64,000 nt of DNA from Sphingomonas suaedae (GTDB taxonomy: Bacteria; Pseudomonadota; Alphaproteobacteria; Sphingomonadales; Sphingomonadaceae): positions 310,001 to 374,000 of the forward strand of contig NZ_CP042239.1 of NCBI RefSeq assembly GCF_007833215.1, given 5' to 3'. The position numbers and the translations under genes are program-made. Of this stretch, positions 45,861-55,231 are shown piece after piece. The notes under the pieces were generated by a model. It did not search any database. It had not been told where the DNA came from and saw nothing but the letters and a program-made list of their open reading frames with translations. Every line of letters begins with the position of its first letter. The stretch's first letter is position 1.

Positions 45861-46717
45861 GTGCGACCCAGCCCCTTGCCTCGCCGGGCGCGATCAACGT
45901 CATCGGCGCATTGCTGGAACAGCGTACTGGCCAGCAGATCGCGGCCAACCGCATCTGGCGAATCGAGACCGCGTTGAAGACGGTGCTGCGCGAACATGGG
46001 CTGGAAACCGCAGACGCGCTGATCGCGCGGCTGACCGGTGCCGCCGACGGCGCGCTCGCCGACGCGGTCATCGACGCGCTGCTGAATCGCGAAACTTCCT
46101 TTTTCCGTGACACCGGTGTGCTGGAGATGCTCGTCGAAGCAGCGGCCTCGCTCCAGGCCGAGCAGCCAGGGCGGCGGCTGCGCATCTGGTCGGCGGGATG
46201 CTCGACGGGCCAGGAACCCTATTCGCTGGCAATGCTGTTCGAGGAGGCGGCGGCGTCGCGCGGCGTGCCGATGCCGGAGATCATCGCGACCGATGTGTCC
46301 GCAGCCACCGTCGCGCGTGCGCGCGCCGGGCGTTTCACCCAGTTCGAGATCCAGCGCGGGTTGCCGGTGCGGCGAATGGTGACGTGGTTCGATCAAGTCG
46401 GCGAGGAATGGGTGGTGCGCCCGGATCTCGCCCGGCGCATCCAGTTCCGGCGCCACAATCTGACGCAGGACCGCGCGCTGGTCGGCAAATTCGACATCGT
46501 TCTGTGCCGCAACGTACTGTTCTATTTCCCACCCGCCATGCGTGCCCGCGCCTATGCGACGTTGCGCGAGGCGATCCGCGATGGCGGCTTTCTGTTGCTG
46601 GGGGCCGGCGAAACGGTGATCGGCCAGACCGATGCCTTCGTCCCATGCATGGCATTTCGCGGGCTTTATCGCGCCGAACCGGCATCCGAACTGCGGATTG
46701 CGGTCGGATCGCGCTAA
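45857..46717 (+). CDS. cheR: Chemotaxis protein methyltransferase CheR
   Basis: This 286-residue SAM-dependent enzyme methylates glutamates on chemoreceptors, balancing CheB. The SAM loop is IWSAGCSTGQEPYSLAM, followed by EIIATDVSAATVARARAG and FDIVLCRNVLFYF, all classical CheR motifs; NRETSFFRD lies in the N-terminal part. It is the last gene of the che operon. The C-terminal xWxxF tail of the chemoreceptor at 280-2238 could dock it. Confidence 0.95.
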   Translation: MSATQPLASPGAINVIGALLEQRTGQQIAANRIWRIETALKTVLREHGLETADALIARLTGAADGALADAVIDALLNRETSFFRDTGVLEMLVEAAASLQAEQPGRRLRIWSAGCSTGQEPYSLAMLFEEAAASRGVPMPEIIATDVSAATVARARAGRFTQFEIQRGLPVRRMVTWFDQVGEEWVVRPDLARRIQFRRHNLTQDRALVGKFDIVLCRNVLFYFPPAMRARAYATLREAIRDGGFLLLGAGETVIGQTDAFVPCMAFRGLYRAEPASELRIAVGSR

Positions 46718-46759
46718 CCCGGCTTGCGTTTCGGCGCGTGTCGCCGCATCCCTCGGGAC

Positions 46760-47467
46760 ATGCAGGACCGGGCCGAACTCAACATCATCGAGGCGCCTTC
46801 GCCCAATTTCAACGATCGCCTGCTGCCCGTCAGCATGATCGTGCTGCACTATACCGGGATGCGCAGCGCGGAGGAAGCGATCGAGCGGCTGCGCGATCCC
46901 GAGTTCAGCGTTTCGAGCCACTATCTGGTCGCCGAGGACGGACAGATCGTCCGGCTGGTGCCCGAGGAGAAGCGCGCCTGGCACGCGGGCGGATCGCACT
47001 GGCGCGGCGTGACGGACGTCAATTCGGCATCGGTGGGGATCGAGATCGTCAATCCCGGCCATGAATATGGCTATCGCCCCTATCCCGATGAACAAATGGA
47101 TGCGGTGATCCGGCTGGTCGCCGACATCAAGGATCGGCACGGCATCACGCGCGGCAATGTCGTCGGCCATTCGGATATCGCGCCCGCGCGCAAACAGGAT
47201 CCCGGGGAGCTGTTTCCCTGGGCCAAGCTGGCGCGGCTTCGCCTCGCGCTGCCCCGCCCGACGAAGAATCTGATGGACCCCGGCTGGAGCGATGGCGGAT
47301 TTCTGCTGGCGCTGGAGCGGTTCGGCTATGACGTGACCGATCCGCTGGCGGCCACGGTCGCGTTTCAGCGGCGATTTCGCCCCGAATTGATCGACGGAAC
47401 GATCGACGCCGAATGCCGGATGCTGCTGCTCGCGCTGCTGCTGCCAAAGCCACAGGGCGAAGACTGA
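46760..47467 (+). CDS. N-acetylmuramoyl-L-alanine amidase, AmpD/AmiD type
   Basis: This 235-residue zinc amidase cuts the bond between MurNAc and the peptide. Zinc ligands are His in MIVLHYTG (about residue 31), His in WHAGGSHWRG or the later VGHSDIAPARKQDPG, with Asp in the last motif; SVGIEIVNPG holds the catalytic Glu. The C-terminal 60 residues (FGYDVTDPLAATVAFQRRF) look like a peptidoglycan-binding domain, as in AmiD. No signal peptide is visible, so it may be cytoplasmic and act in recycling, which would suit AmgK/MurU elsewhere in the window. CGGGAC lies just before the ATG. Confidence 0.9.
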   Translation: MQDRAELNIIEAPSPNFNDRLLPVSMIVLHYTGMRSAEEAIERLRDPEFSVSSHYLVAEDGQIVRLVPEEKRAWHAGGSHWRGVTDVNSASVGIEIVNPGHEYGYRPYPDEQMDAVIRLVADIKDRHGITRGNVVGHSDIAPARKQDPGELFPWAKLARLRLALPRPTKNLMDPGWSDGGFLLALERFGYDVTDPLAATVAFQRRFRPELIDGTIDAECRMLLLALLLPKPQGED

Positions 47468-48873
47468 TGTTGCCGAATGTGCCCGAAGGGGCGCCGGTCC
47501 TGACTGCCGCAGCGATGCGCGCGGCGGAGGATCGGGCGATCGCCGCTGGATCGAGCGTCGCGGCGTTGATGGAGTGCGCGGGGACGGGCGTTGCCGAATG
47601 GGTCCACCGGCTGGCGGCGGGCAGCGAAGTGCTGATCCTGTGCGGGCCGGGCAATAATGGCGGCGACGGCTATGTCGCGGCGCGGGTGCTGGCGAGCCGG
47701 GGCGTCCCGGTGCGTGTGGCTGCGCTGGGGGAGCCGAAGACCGCGGCTGCGGCACAGGCGCGGGCGGCGTGGAGTGGGCCGGTTGAGGCGTTTCCGGGCG
47801 GCTTGGCCGATGGCGATACCGCTCCGATACTCGTCGATGCGGTGTTCGGAACCGGACTCACGCGCGCGGTGGACGATGCAGTCGCTGACGCGATCCGGCT
47901 TTTGGCGGGGCGGGCGCGACTGTCGATCGCGGTCGACCTGCCCAGTGGCGCGGAGACCGATAGCGGCGGAGATTTCGGCGCCGGGAAGCTCGCAAATTTC
48001 GACGGGACGCTGGCGCTGGGCGCGCTCAAGCCCGCACATGTCCTGCAACCTGCCGCCCGGCATTGCGGCGCGGTGCGGGTGATCGATATCGGGCTGGGGT
48101 CGCTCGACGCAGTGCTCCGGACGAGTCCGCGCCCGCAGATCGCGGCGCCGGGACCCGAGTCTCACAAATATACGCGCGGCATGGTCGCGGTCGTCGGCGG
48201 GCCAATGCACGGCGCGTCGGAACTTGCAGCGCGTGCCGCCTATCGCGCGGGCGCGGGCTATGTGCTGCTGCTGACGGGCGGGCTGCCGCACCCGCCCCAT
48301 GCGATTGTGCGCCAGCGCTGGAGCCCGGATGCATTGGCCGATGACCGGATCGGCGCGGTGGTGATCGGGCCGGGGCTGGGGCGCGACGATCGTGCGCGGG
48401 AAAAGCTGGAGGCGGCGCTGGCGAGCGACCGGCCGCTGGTGATCGATGGCGATGCGCTGCATCTCCTCGACGGTCGCCTGCGCGGCCGCGATGCGCCGAC
48501 GATTCTGACCCCTCATGCGGGCGAGTTCGCAGCACTGTTCGGCGCCGGGACGGGGAGCAAGATTATGCAGGCTCAAGACGCGGCCCGGAAGAGCGGTGCG
48601 GTGGTGGTCGTCAAAGGGGCGGATACGGTGATCGCCGCGCCAGGCGGGCGCGTACAGGTTGCTGCACCGACAAGCGCCTGGCTATCCGTTGCCGGGACGG
48701 GCGACGTCCTCGCCGGAACGATCGGGGCCCTGCTGGCGCAGCATGTCCCGCCCTTTGACGCCGCGAGCGCGGGAATTTGGCTGCATGGCGCGGCGGCGCG
48801 GATGATCGACCGCTGTTTCCTTGCCGACGAACTGGCGGATGCGCTGCCGGAAGCATTGGAACGCGCACGATGA
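47467..48873 (+). CDS. nnrD: Bifunctional NAD(P)HX epimerase/dehydratase
   Basis: This 468-residue enzyme repairs damaged NADH and NADPH. The N-terminal half is the epimerase (NnrE-like), with LTAAAMRAAEDRAI, ILCGPGNNGGDGYVAAR and VDAVFGTGLTR. The C-terminal half is the ATP/ADP-dependent dehydratase (NnrD-like), with KYTRGMVAVVGG, VIGPGLGRDD, TILTPHAGEFAALFG and SVAGTGDVLAGTIGALLAQ. The ATG overlaps the amidase stop, and the next gene overlaps its own stop. Confidence 0.95.
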   Translation: MLPNVPEGAPVLTAAAMRAAEDRAIAAGSSVAALMECAGTGVAEWVHRLAAGSEVLILCGPGNNGGDGYVAARVLASRGVPVRVAALGEPKTAAAAQARAAWSGPVEAFPGGLADGDTAPILVDAVFGTGLTRAVDDAVADAIRLLAGRARLSIAVDLPSGAETDSGGDFGAGKLANFDGTLALGALKPAHVLQPAARHCGAVRVIDIGLGSLDAVLRTSPRPQIAAPGPESHKYTRGMVAVVGGPMHGASELAARAAYRAGAGYVLLLTGGLPHPPHAIVRQRWSPDALADDRIGAVVIGPGLGRDDRAREKLEAALASDRPLVIDGDALHLLDGRLRGRDAPTILTPHAGEFAALFGAGTGSKIMQAQDAARKSGAVVVVKGADTVIAAPGGRVQVAAPTSAWLSVAGTGDVLAGTIGALLAQHVPPFDAASAGIWLHGAAARMIDRCFLADELADALPEALERAR

Positions 48874-50066
48874 GCGACGACTCGACCATCGTTCGCATCG
48901 CCGCGCGTGGCGATGGCGTCACCGCAGACGGTAGGCACGTGGCGCTCGCTGCGCCGGGTGACATGTTGCGCGCCGATGGCAGCGTCGCGTCGGGACCGCG
49001 CCATATCGATCCGCCCTGTCGCCATTTCCCCGAGTGCGGCGGGTGCCAGCTTCAGCATCTCGACGATGCTGCCTATGCCGATTTCCTGACCGGGCGGATC
49101 GCCGGCGCGCTGGCACAGCATGGCCTGACCGCCGAGATTCGCGCGCCGATCCTCTCGCCGCCGCGTACCCGCCGCCGCGCGACGCTCCATGCCGAGCGGC
49201 GCGGGCGGCAGGTGCATCTGGGCTTTACCGAACAGGCGAGCCACCGGCTGATCGACGTGCAGCAATGCGAGATACTCGATCCCTGGCTGTTTTCGCTGCT
49301 TCAGCCGCTGCGCGGCCTGCTCGCGCAATATCTGCCCGCCAGCCGACGGGTGAACGTGCATCTGGCGCTCACCGATCAGGGGCCGGACGTGCTGATCGAA
49401 GGGTTGGTGACCGACAGCCTCAGCGCCGTCGAGGCGGTGACGGCGTTCGCGACACGACATGCGCTGGGGCGGTTGTCGGTCGATGACGGTCTGGGTCCGG
49501 AAGCGCGCTGGGAACCCGATCCGGTGACGGTGACGTTCGGCGGCGTCGCGGTCCCGTTCCCGCCCGCAAGCTTTCTTCAGGCGACGCCCGAGGGCGAGGC
49601 GGCGCTGGTCGCTGCGGTGCGCGAGGCGGTGGGTGGCGCGACGACGATCGCGGATCTGTTCGCGGGGCTCGGCACCTTCACCTTCGCGATGGCGCCTTCG
49701 GCCAAAGTCTATGCGGGTGAGGGCGCGCGCGATGCGATCCTGTCGCTCAAGGCGGCCGCCGGGCGCGCGCAGCGCCAGATATTCGCCGAGCATCGCGACC
49801 TGTTCCGCCGCCCGCTGACCGCTAAGGAACTCGACCTGTTCGACGCGGTGATCCTGGATCCTCCGCGCGCGGGGGCGAAGGAACAGGCGGTCGAGCTGGC
49901 GGCGAGCAAGGCGCCGGTGATCGCCTATATCTCGTGCAACCCGGCGACGTTCGCGCGCGATGCGGAGACGCTGGTCAGGGGCGGGTATCGGCTGGATTGG
50001 GTGCAGCCGGTGGGGCAGTTCCGCTGGTCGACCCATGCCGAACTGGCGTCGCGGTTCAGCCGCTGA
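48870..50066 (+). CDS. Class I SAM-dependent RNA uracil-5 methyltransferase (TrmA/RlmD family)
   Basis: This 398-residue enzyme is of the RlmC/RlmD/TrmA family, which methylates C5 of uridine in rRNA or tRNA. It has a Cys cluster for iron-sulfur (PPCRHFPECGGCQL and QQCEIL), the SAM loop IADLFAGLGTFTFAMA, VILDPPRAGAKEQ and the catalytic Cys in YISCNPATFARD. No TRAM domain is obvious at the N-terminus. The exact target (U747, U1939 or tRNA U54) cannot be told. It ends the amidase-nnrD-methyltransferase operon. Confidence 0.9.
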   Translation: MSDDSTIVRIAARGDGVTADGRHVALAAPGDMLRADGSVASGPRHIDPPCRHFPECGGCQLQHLDDAAYADFLTGRIAGALAQHGLTAEIRAPILSPPRTRRRATLHAERRGRQVHLGFTEQASHRLIDVQQCEILDPWLFSLLQPLRGLLAQYLPASRRVNVHLALTDQGPDVLIEGLVTDSLSAVEAVTAFATRHALGRLSVDDGLGPEARWEPDPVTVTFGGVAVPFPPASFLQATPEGEAALVAAVREAVGGATTIADLFAGLGTFTFAMAPSAKVYAGEGARDAILSLKAAAGRAQRQIFAEHRDLFRRPLTAKELDLFDAVILDPPRAGAKEQAVELAASKAPVIAYISCNPATFARDAETLVRGGYRLDWVQPVGQFRWSTHAELASRFSR

Positions 50067-50087
50067 CCGTGCTTCCGCTAACTGTGC

Positions 50088-50157
50088 TCCTGCGAAAGCA
50101 GGAGTCCAGAGTGATCAGTGACATCGCCTGTGGCTCTGGGTTCCTGCTTTCGCAGGA
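50088..50157. repeat. Palindromic element between converging genes (GCGAAAGC family)
   Basis: Arms 50088-50111 and 50134-50157 are inverted with 22 of 24 positions matching. Each arm contains TCCTGCGAAAGCAGGA, a 6-bp stem with a GAAA loop. It lies between the stops of the methyltransferase and truA. Confidence 0.8.
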
Positions 50158-50166
50158 AAACGGATT

Positions 50167-50907
50167 TCAAGGATAGTCCGCGCGCACGAAATAGAGGCCG
50201 TCCGACGGCGCGTTGAGACCGAGACGCGCGCGGTCTTTCGCTTCCAGTGCATCGCGAAGGTCGTCGGCGCTCCACTGGCCGCGCCCGACCATCGACAGGC
50301 ATCCGACCATCGAGCGCACCTGATGGTGGAGGAACGAGCGGGCCGAGGCGTGGATCGCGATCTCGTCACCGTCGCGCACCACGTCGAGCCGGTCGAGCGA
50401 CTTCACGGGACTTGCCGACTGGCAATGGACCGAGCGGAAGGTGGTGAAATCGTGCGTGCCGACGAGGATTTGCGCGGCCGCGTGCATCGCATCGGCGTCG
50501 AGCGGATGGGGGACACGCCATTTCAGCCCCTTGTCGAAGGTCAGCGGCGCGCGGCGGGTGACGATGCGATAGACATAATGGCGCGCGATGCAGGAGAAAC
50601 GCGCGTGCCACTCGTCGGGCACCACCTCGCACGCCAGGATCGCGACCGGCACGGCGCGCAGATGCGCGTTGAGCGCCTCCATCAGTCGGAACGGGGCGAT
50701 GTCCTTCTCGATCTCCGTGTGCGCGCGCATTTCGAGCGCATGGACCCCGGCATCGGTGCGCCCGGCGGCGTGGACCAGCGCATCCTCCCCGGTGATGCCG
50801 CGCAGCGCATCCTCGATCGCGCCCTGCACGCTGGGGCCGTGATCCTGATATTGCCAGCCCATGAAGGGGCGGCCGTCATATTCGATGGTCAGCGCAAAGC
50901 GGGTCAC
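50167..50907 (-). CDS. truA: tRNA pseudouridine(38-40) synthase TruA
   Basis: This 246-residue enzyme makes pseudouridine at positions 38-40 of tRNAs. It has [12 protein letters not shown] at the start, the catalytic Asp in [13 protein letters not shown] near residue 52, ARHYVYRI and [14 protein letters not shown] near the end, all TruA hallmarks. It overlaps the end of fmt by four bases on the same strand, so fmt and truA are cotranscribed. Confidence 0.96.
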   Translation of the reverse strand: MTRFALTIEYDGRPFMGWQYQDHGPSVQGAIEDALRGITGEDALVHAAGRTDAGVHALEMRAHTEIEKDIAPFRLMEALNAHLRAVPVAILACEVVPDEWHARFSCIARHYVYRIVTRRAPLTFDKGLKWRVPHPLDADAMHAAAQILVGTHDFTTFRSVHCQSASPVKSLDRLDVVRDGDEIAIHASARSFLHHQVRSMVGCLSMVGRGQWSADDLRDALEAKDRARLGLNAPSDGLYFVRADYP

Positions 50908-51851
50908 AGCTGCGTTCCGGGGGGAATCGGGAAGCCGTTGAGCAACTCGCGCGTGGTGACGACGCCGCGTCCGGCGCGCTGGACGAGGGTGGGGCGGACG
51001 GCGCCGGTGGCGCAGGCGATGGTGAGCATATCGTCCAACACCGTTCCCCGGCGAAGGCCGGGGTCCAGTATCGGGCCGGTCACAGCTGGACCCCGGCCTT
51101 CGCCGGGGAACAGGTCGCCCGTGAGCACCCGGACACGCTCGCCGTCATGCTCGAACCACGCGCCCGGCGGGTTGAACGCGCGGATCTGGCGCTCGACCGC
51201 CTCGGCGGGCTGGTCGAAGTTCAGGCGGCTTTCGGCCTTGTCGATCTTGGCGGCGTAAGTGACGCCTTCTTCGGGCTGAACAACCTGCGGATGCGCGTCG
51301 AAATCGCACAGCACCTGCACCATCAGCCGCGCGCCCATGTCGGCGAGTTCGGCGGTCAACTCGCCCGCCGTCTTGCCGTCGATCGGCGTGCGTCCCTCCA
51401 GCCGCACCGGCCCGGTGTCCAGCCCGGCCTCCATCTGCATGATCCCGACGCCGGTCTCCGCATCCCCCGCAAGGATGGCGCGCTGAATCGGCGCCGCCCC
51501 GCGCCAGCGGGGGAGGAGCGAGGCGTGGACGTTAAGGCAGCCGAGGCGTGGCGCCTCCAGCACGCTGACCGGCAGGATCAGGCCGTATGCCGCGACCACC
51601 GCGACATCGGCGTTGAGCGCGGTAAAGGCGGCGACGGCCTCGGGGTCTTTCCTGAACGATAGCGGGGTGCGCACTTCGATCCCCAGTTCCTCCGCGCGGG
51701 CATGAACTGGGGAGGGGGTCAGCGCCTTGCCGCGCCGCCCGCCGGGGCGGGGCGGCTGGCTGTACGCCGCGACGACATCATGGCCCGCTTGGACCAGCGC
51801 GTTGAGGGTCGGCACCGCGAACTCCGGGGTGCCCATGAAGATGATCCGCAT
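50904..51851 (-). CDS. fmt: Methionyl-tRNA formyltransferase with an in-frame palindromic insertion
   Basis: This 315-residue enzyme formylates initiator Met-tRNA using 10-formyl-THF. The start [14 protein letters not shown], catalytic [20 protein letters not shown], and EAGLDTGPV are classical. Residues about 247-270 ([20 protein letters not shown]) are encoded by a 69-bp perfect inverted-repeat element at 51043-51111, in the C-terminal domain just before [11 protein letters not shown]. The element is a multiple of three, so the frame is kept. The open frame extends upstream, but homologues start at MRIIFMGT. Confidence 0.95.
   Translation of the reverse strand: MRIIFMGTPEFAVPTLNALVQAGHDVVAAYSQPPRPGGRRGKALTPSPVHARAEELGIEVRTPLSFRKDPEAVAAFTALNADVAVVAAYGLILPVSVLEAPRLGCLNVHASLLPRWRGAAPIQRAILAGDAETGVGIMQMEAGLDTGPVRLEGRTPIDGKTAGELTAELADMGARLMVQVLCDFDAHPQVVQPEEGVTYAAKIDKAESRLNFDQPAEAVERQIRAFNPPGAWFEHDGERVRVLTGDLFPGEGRGPAVTGPILDPGLRRGTVLDDMLTIACATGAVRPTLVQRAGRGVVTTRELLNGFPIPPGTQL
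51043..51111. repeat. Palindromic element inside fmt (CCGGCGAAGG-type family)
   Basis: The 26-bp arms at 51043-51068 and 51086-51111 are exact reverse complements around 17 bases. Each arm is itself a hairpin with stem CCCCGGC and loop GAAG. The 69 bp equal 23 codons. Confidence 0.9.
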
Positions 51852-51873
51852 GGGGTGGCCTCTAACCCTATTC

Positions 51874-51946
51874 GTCGTCCCGGCGAAAGCCGGGATCTCG
51901 TGCGGCGCGCGCAACCGTATGAGATCCCGGCTTTCGCCGGGATGAC
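51874..51946. repeat. Palindromic element in the fmt-recR divergent gap
   Basis: Arms 51874-51899 and 51921-51946 are inverted with 25 of 26 positions matching; each contains CCCGGCGAAAGCCGGG. It occupies most of the 115-bp region between the divergent starts of fmt and recR, where promoters are expected. Confidence 0.85.
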
Positions 51947-51966
51947 GGATTGCCTACATCGCACCA

Positions 51967-52563
51967 ATGGCATCGCCCGAGATCGAAACCCTGACGCAAG
52001 CCCTGTCGCGCCTCCCCGGTCTTGGCCCGCGTTCGGCGCGGCGGGCGGTGCTGCATCTGCTCAAGAAGCGCGAGAGCGCGCTCGACCCGCTGCTGCGCGC
52101 GCTGGAGGCGGTAAGCGAGCGGCTCGCGACCTGCTCGATTTGCGGCAATGTCGATACGTCGGACCCCTGCGCCGTGTGCGCCGACCCGCGCCGCGACACG
52201 CGGCAGCTCTGCGTGGTCGAGGAGGTAGCGGATTTGTGGGCGCTGGAGCGCTCGCGGCTGTTTCCCGGCAAATTCCATGTTCTGGGTGGCAAGCTCTCCG
52301 CACTCGATGGCGTGCGGCCCGAGGATCTGGCGATCGACAGCCTTGTCACCCGCATCGCCGCGGGTGGCGTGGATGAGGTGGTGCTGGCGATGAACGCGAC
52401 GCTGGAGGGGCAGACCACCGCGCATTACATCGCCGAGCGGCTGGAGGGCTATCCGGTACGGCTCACCCAGCTCGCCCACGGACTTCCGGTCGGCGGCGAG
52501 CTCGATTATCTCGACGAAGGCACGCTTGCCCAGGCGCTCCGTGCGCGGCGACCGGTGGCGTGA
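51967..52563 (+). CDS. recR: Recombination mediator protein RecR
   Basis: This 198-residue protein loads RecA at gaps with RecF and RecO. The helix-hairpin-helix ([20 protein letters not shown]), the four-cysteine zinc finger ([16 protein letters not shown]), and a Toprim domain ([14 protein letters not shown]) with [12 protein letters not shown] near the end are all present. No clear ribosome site precedes the ATG; a palindromic repeat fills the upstream region. def follows after 42 bp. Confidence 0.96.
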   Translation: MASPEIETLTQALSRLPGLGPRSARRAVLHLLKKRESALDPLLRALEAVSERLATCSICGNVDTSDPCAVCADPRRDTRQLCVVEEVADLWALERSRLFPGKFHVLGGKLSALDGVRPEDLAIDSLVTRIAAGGVDEVVLAMNATLEGQTTAHYIAERLEGYPVRLTQLAHGLPVGGELDYLDEGTLAQALRARRPVA

Positions 52564-52605
52564 ACCAATCTTGCGACAGTGCCGCCAAATCACTAAATTG
52601 GTGAC

Positions 52606-53133
52606 ATGGCCATTCTCCCGATACTCGAAGTTCCCGATCCGCGTCTCAAGACCGTCTCCACCCCCGTCGAGAAGGTCGATGACGATCTGCGCGCGTTGAT
52701 CGCCGACATGTTCGAGACGATGTATGCCGCGCCGGGGATCGGTCTCGCCGCAATTCAGGTCGGCGTGCCCAAGCGCGTGCTCGTCATGGACCTGCAGGAG
52801 GAAGAGGATGAGGAGGGCAAGCCGATCAAGGCGCCGCGCGTCTTCATCAACCCCGAAATCCTCGATCCGGCCGAGGAGATGAGCACCTATACCGAAGGTT
52901 GCCTGTCGGTCCCCGACCAGTTTGCCGATGTCGATCGTCCTGCGACGTGCCGCGTCAAGTGGCTGGATGAACAGGGCGATGCACATGACGAGGTGTTCAC
53001 CGGCCTGCTCGCGACCTGCATCCAGCACGAGATGGATCATCTCGAGGGGATCGTGTTCCTCGACCACCTTTCGCGGCTCAAGCGTCAGATGATCATGAAA
53101 AAGCTGGAAAAAGCGCGCCGCATGGCGGCTTGA
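52606..53133 (+). CDS. def: Peptide deformylase
   Basis: This 175-residue metalloenzyme removes the formyl group from new proteins, the counterpart of the adjacent fmt. The three motifs are present: [11 protein letters not shown] near residue 45, [10 protein letters not shown] near 98 and the metal site [15 protein letters not shown] near 138. Length and spacing are normal. It lies after recR and diverges from the fmt-truA pair, a common arrangement in this group. Confidence 0.97.
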   Translation: MAILPILEVPDPRLKTVSTPVEKVDDDLRALIADMFETMYAAPGIGLAAIQVGVPKRVLVMDLQEEEDEEGKPIKAPRVFINPEILDPAEEMSTYTEGCLSVPDQFADVDRPATCRVKWLDEQGDAHDEVFTGLLATCIQHEMDHLEGIVFLDHLSRLKRQMIMKKLEKARRMAA

Positions 53134-53180
53134 GCGCTTCGCGCCTCAGGGTATCGCTCCGGTCGAGTATGGCCTTACGC

Positions 53181-53262
53181 CGTTTGTGCTGAGCTTGTCG
53201 AAGCACCACTACCGCGCTCAGTGAGGGCGGGAGGCCGCCCTTCGACAAGCTCAGGGCAAACG
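53181..53262. repeat. Inverted repeat between def and the nitronate monooxygenase gene
   Basis: The left part contains GCTGAGCTTGTCGAAGC and the right part CTTCGACAAGCTCAGGGC, with outer CGTTTG and CAAACG also inverted. It sits between converging genes and belongs to a sequence type (TGAGCTTGTCGAAG) I have seen widely in sphingomonad genomes. Confidence 0.75.
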
Positions 53263-53318
53263 GGTGTGGCGCGCGCCACCAAGCGCCTGATGCCCGGCAA
53301 AGACATCGGGTAGGCGAT

Positions 53319-54302
53319 TCACGCGCTCCAGCCGCCGCTCGACAGCCCGGCAATCCGCGCCCTTGCCGCGCGATACTCGGCGTCCAGCCGGTCGACATAG
53401 TCGGCCACGGGCGCCACCTCATGCACTGCGCCGATGCCCTGGCCCGATCCCCAGATGTCGCGCCACGCCTTCGCCTTGCTGTTCCCGCCCGATCCGAAAT
53501 TCATCTTGCTCGGATCGCTCTCGGGCAGATTGTCGGGGTCTAGCCCCGCCGCCTCGATCGACTTGCGCAGATAGTTGCCGTGAACCCCGGTAAACAGATT
53601 TGTATAGACAATATCGGAGGCGCCGCTCTCGACGATCCCCGCCTTGTATTCGGCATCTGCATTCGCTTCTTGGGTCGCGATAAAGGGCGAGCCGATATAG
53701 GCGAGATCGGCGCCCATCGCCTGCGCCGCGAGCACCGCACCGCCATTGGCGATCGATCCGGACAGGATCACCGGCCCATCGAACCAGGCGCGCGTTTCCT
53801 GAACGAACGCAAAGGGGCTGAGCTGGCCCGCATGTCCCCCTGCGCCGGTGCAGACCAGGATCAGCCCGTCGGCGCCCTTGTCCACCGCCTTGTGCGCGAA
53901 GCGATCGTTGATGACATCGTGCAACGTGATGCCGCCCCATGAATGCACCGCCTGATTGACGGCCTCCTGCGCGCCGAGCGACGTGATGACGATCGGCACC
54001 TGCCATTTTGCGCAGGTCGCAAGATCCGCTTCGAGACGGTCGTTGGAGCGGTGGACGATCTGATTGACGGCAAAGGGCGCGGCGGGGCGATCGGGATTGT
54101 CGCGGTTCCATGCGGCCAGCTCCTCGGTGATCCGGTGGAGCCATTCGTCGAGCATAGTCTGCGGCCGCGCATTGAGCGCGGGGAAGGAGCCGACGATCCC
54201 CGCCTTGCACTGGGCAATCACCAGTTCGGGGCCGGAGACGATGAAGAGCGGCGACCCGATAACGGGCAGGCGCAGGCGGTCGAAGAGCGCGGGAAGGGCC
54301 AT
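53319..54302 (-). CDS. Nitronate monooxygenase family flavoprotein
   Basis: This 327-residue FMN protein resembles nitronate monooxygenase (2-nitropropane dioxygenase type). It has PVIGSPLFIVSGPELVIAQC at the start, FAVNQIVHRSNDR, GADGLILVCTGAGGHAGQLS for the phosphate of FMN, VILSGSIANGGAVLAAQAMG, and GADLAYIGSPFIATQEA. It oxidises alkyl nitronates, a possible detoxification role. The start at 54302 gives the usual N-terminus. Confidence 0.92.
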   Translation of the reverse strand: MALPALFDRLRLPVIGSPLFIVSGPELVIAQCKAGIVGSFPALNARPQTMLDEWLHRITEELAAWNRDNPDRPAAPFAVNQIVHRSNDRLEADLATCAKWQVPIVITSLGAQEAVNQAVHSWGGITLHDVINDRFAHKAVDKGADGLILVCTGAGGHAGQLSPFAFVQETRAWFDGPVILSGSIANGGAVLAAQAMGADLAYIGSPFIATQEANADAEYKAGIVESGASDIVYTNLFTGVHGNYLRKSIEAAGLDPDNLPESDPSKMNFGSGGNSKAKAWRDIWGSGQGIGAVHEVAPVADYVDRLDAEYRAARARIAGLSSGGWSA

Positions 54303-54393
54303 ACCCGTTTCATAGACGAACCGAATTGCGTGTCCAGATGCTTTACGTAAACGGCAAGGGTTGGCGTACCGGAAATTCGAAAGCGACGTCTTA

Positions 54394-54559
54394 TTCCTCC
54401 CTTGAGCTTGTCTTAGGGGAGGGGGACCGCCGCCGCAGGCGGGGCTGGAGGGGCGGCCGTGCAGACGGCCGTAAGCCGCTCGGCAAAATTCCGCCCTCTA
54501 CGGGCGGCCCCTCCGTCATCGCTTCGCGATGCCACCTCCCCTGCGGGGCAGGGGAGGAA
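54394..54559 (+). repeat. Multi-hairpin repeat element, copy B
   Basis: It runs from TTCCTCCCTTGAGC to GCAGGGGAGGAA over 166 bp with the core GCTCGGCAAAATTCCGCCC. It aligns along its whole length with copies A and C and lies 9 bp from the stop codon of the carbonic anhydrase gene. The rest of this gap (54303-54393) shows nothing I can name. Confidence 0.85.
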
Positions 54560-54568
54560 TGAGCACCG

Positions 54569-55093
54569 CTAATCCACCCGCCGCAACCCTCCTCGAAACC
54601 GCCGCTGGCGTTCGGCATAATTCTGCGCCGAGAGGAGCAGGCCTGCACGGGTGGTCGCATCGATCTCGCGCACCGCGCGCGCGGGGCTGCCGACGATCAG
54701 GCTACCAGGTGGAAATTCCTTTCCTTCGGTCACCAGCGCACCGGCGCCGATCAGGCAATCGTCGCCGATCACTGCGCGGTTGAGGATGATCGCGCCCATG
54801 CCGACCAGCACGCGATTGCCGATCGTACAGCCGTGCAGGATCGCGTGGTGCCCGATGGTGCAATCCTCGCCGACCGATAATGGCACGCCGGGGTCGGAGT
54901 GGAGCATCGCCCCCTCCTGAACATTGCTGCGCGCGCCGATGCTGATCGGGGTGTTGTCGGCACGGATCACGGCGCCGAACCATATGCTGGCGCCAGCGGC
55001 AAGGCGCGCATCGCCGATCACGTCGGCGCTGGGGGCGATCCAGGCATCGGCATCGATGACGGGTTCGACATCCTCAAAGGCATAGACCGGCAT
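54569..55093 (-). CDS. Gamma-class carbonic anhydrase family protein
   Basis: This 174-residue protein has the left-handed beta-helix of hexapeptide repeats, with WIAPSADVIGDARLAAGASI, NVQEGAMLHSD and IGHHAILHGCTIGNRVLVGM. The histidines in these stretches sit at the metal-binding positions of gamma carbonic anhydrases (YrdA/PaaY type). It would bind zinc or iron, with possible CO2 hydration activity. AGGAG lies upstream of the chosen ATG, which gives the family start MPVYAFEDVEP. Confidence 0.92.
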   Translation of the reverse strand: MPVYAFEDVEPVIDADAWIAPSADVIGDARLAAGASIWFGAVIRADNTPISIGARSNVQEGAMLHSDPGVPLSVGEDCTIGHHAILHGCTIGNRVLVGMGAIILNRAVIGDDCLIGAGALVTEGKEFPPGSLIVGSPARAVREIDATTRAGLLLSAQNYAERQRRFRGGLRRVD

Positions 55094-55231
55094 GATGGTC
55101 TCCTGACACGCATGAATGGCCGCGGCCAATGACACAGGCGAAACAAAGTTGTCCGGACGCGGAACGTCCGGCCTTCTCAACCGTATATCGCGTAACTCGG
55201 CTATGCCGAGGCTGAATACGGGAGACGGCAG

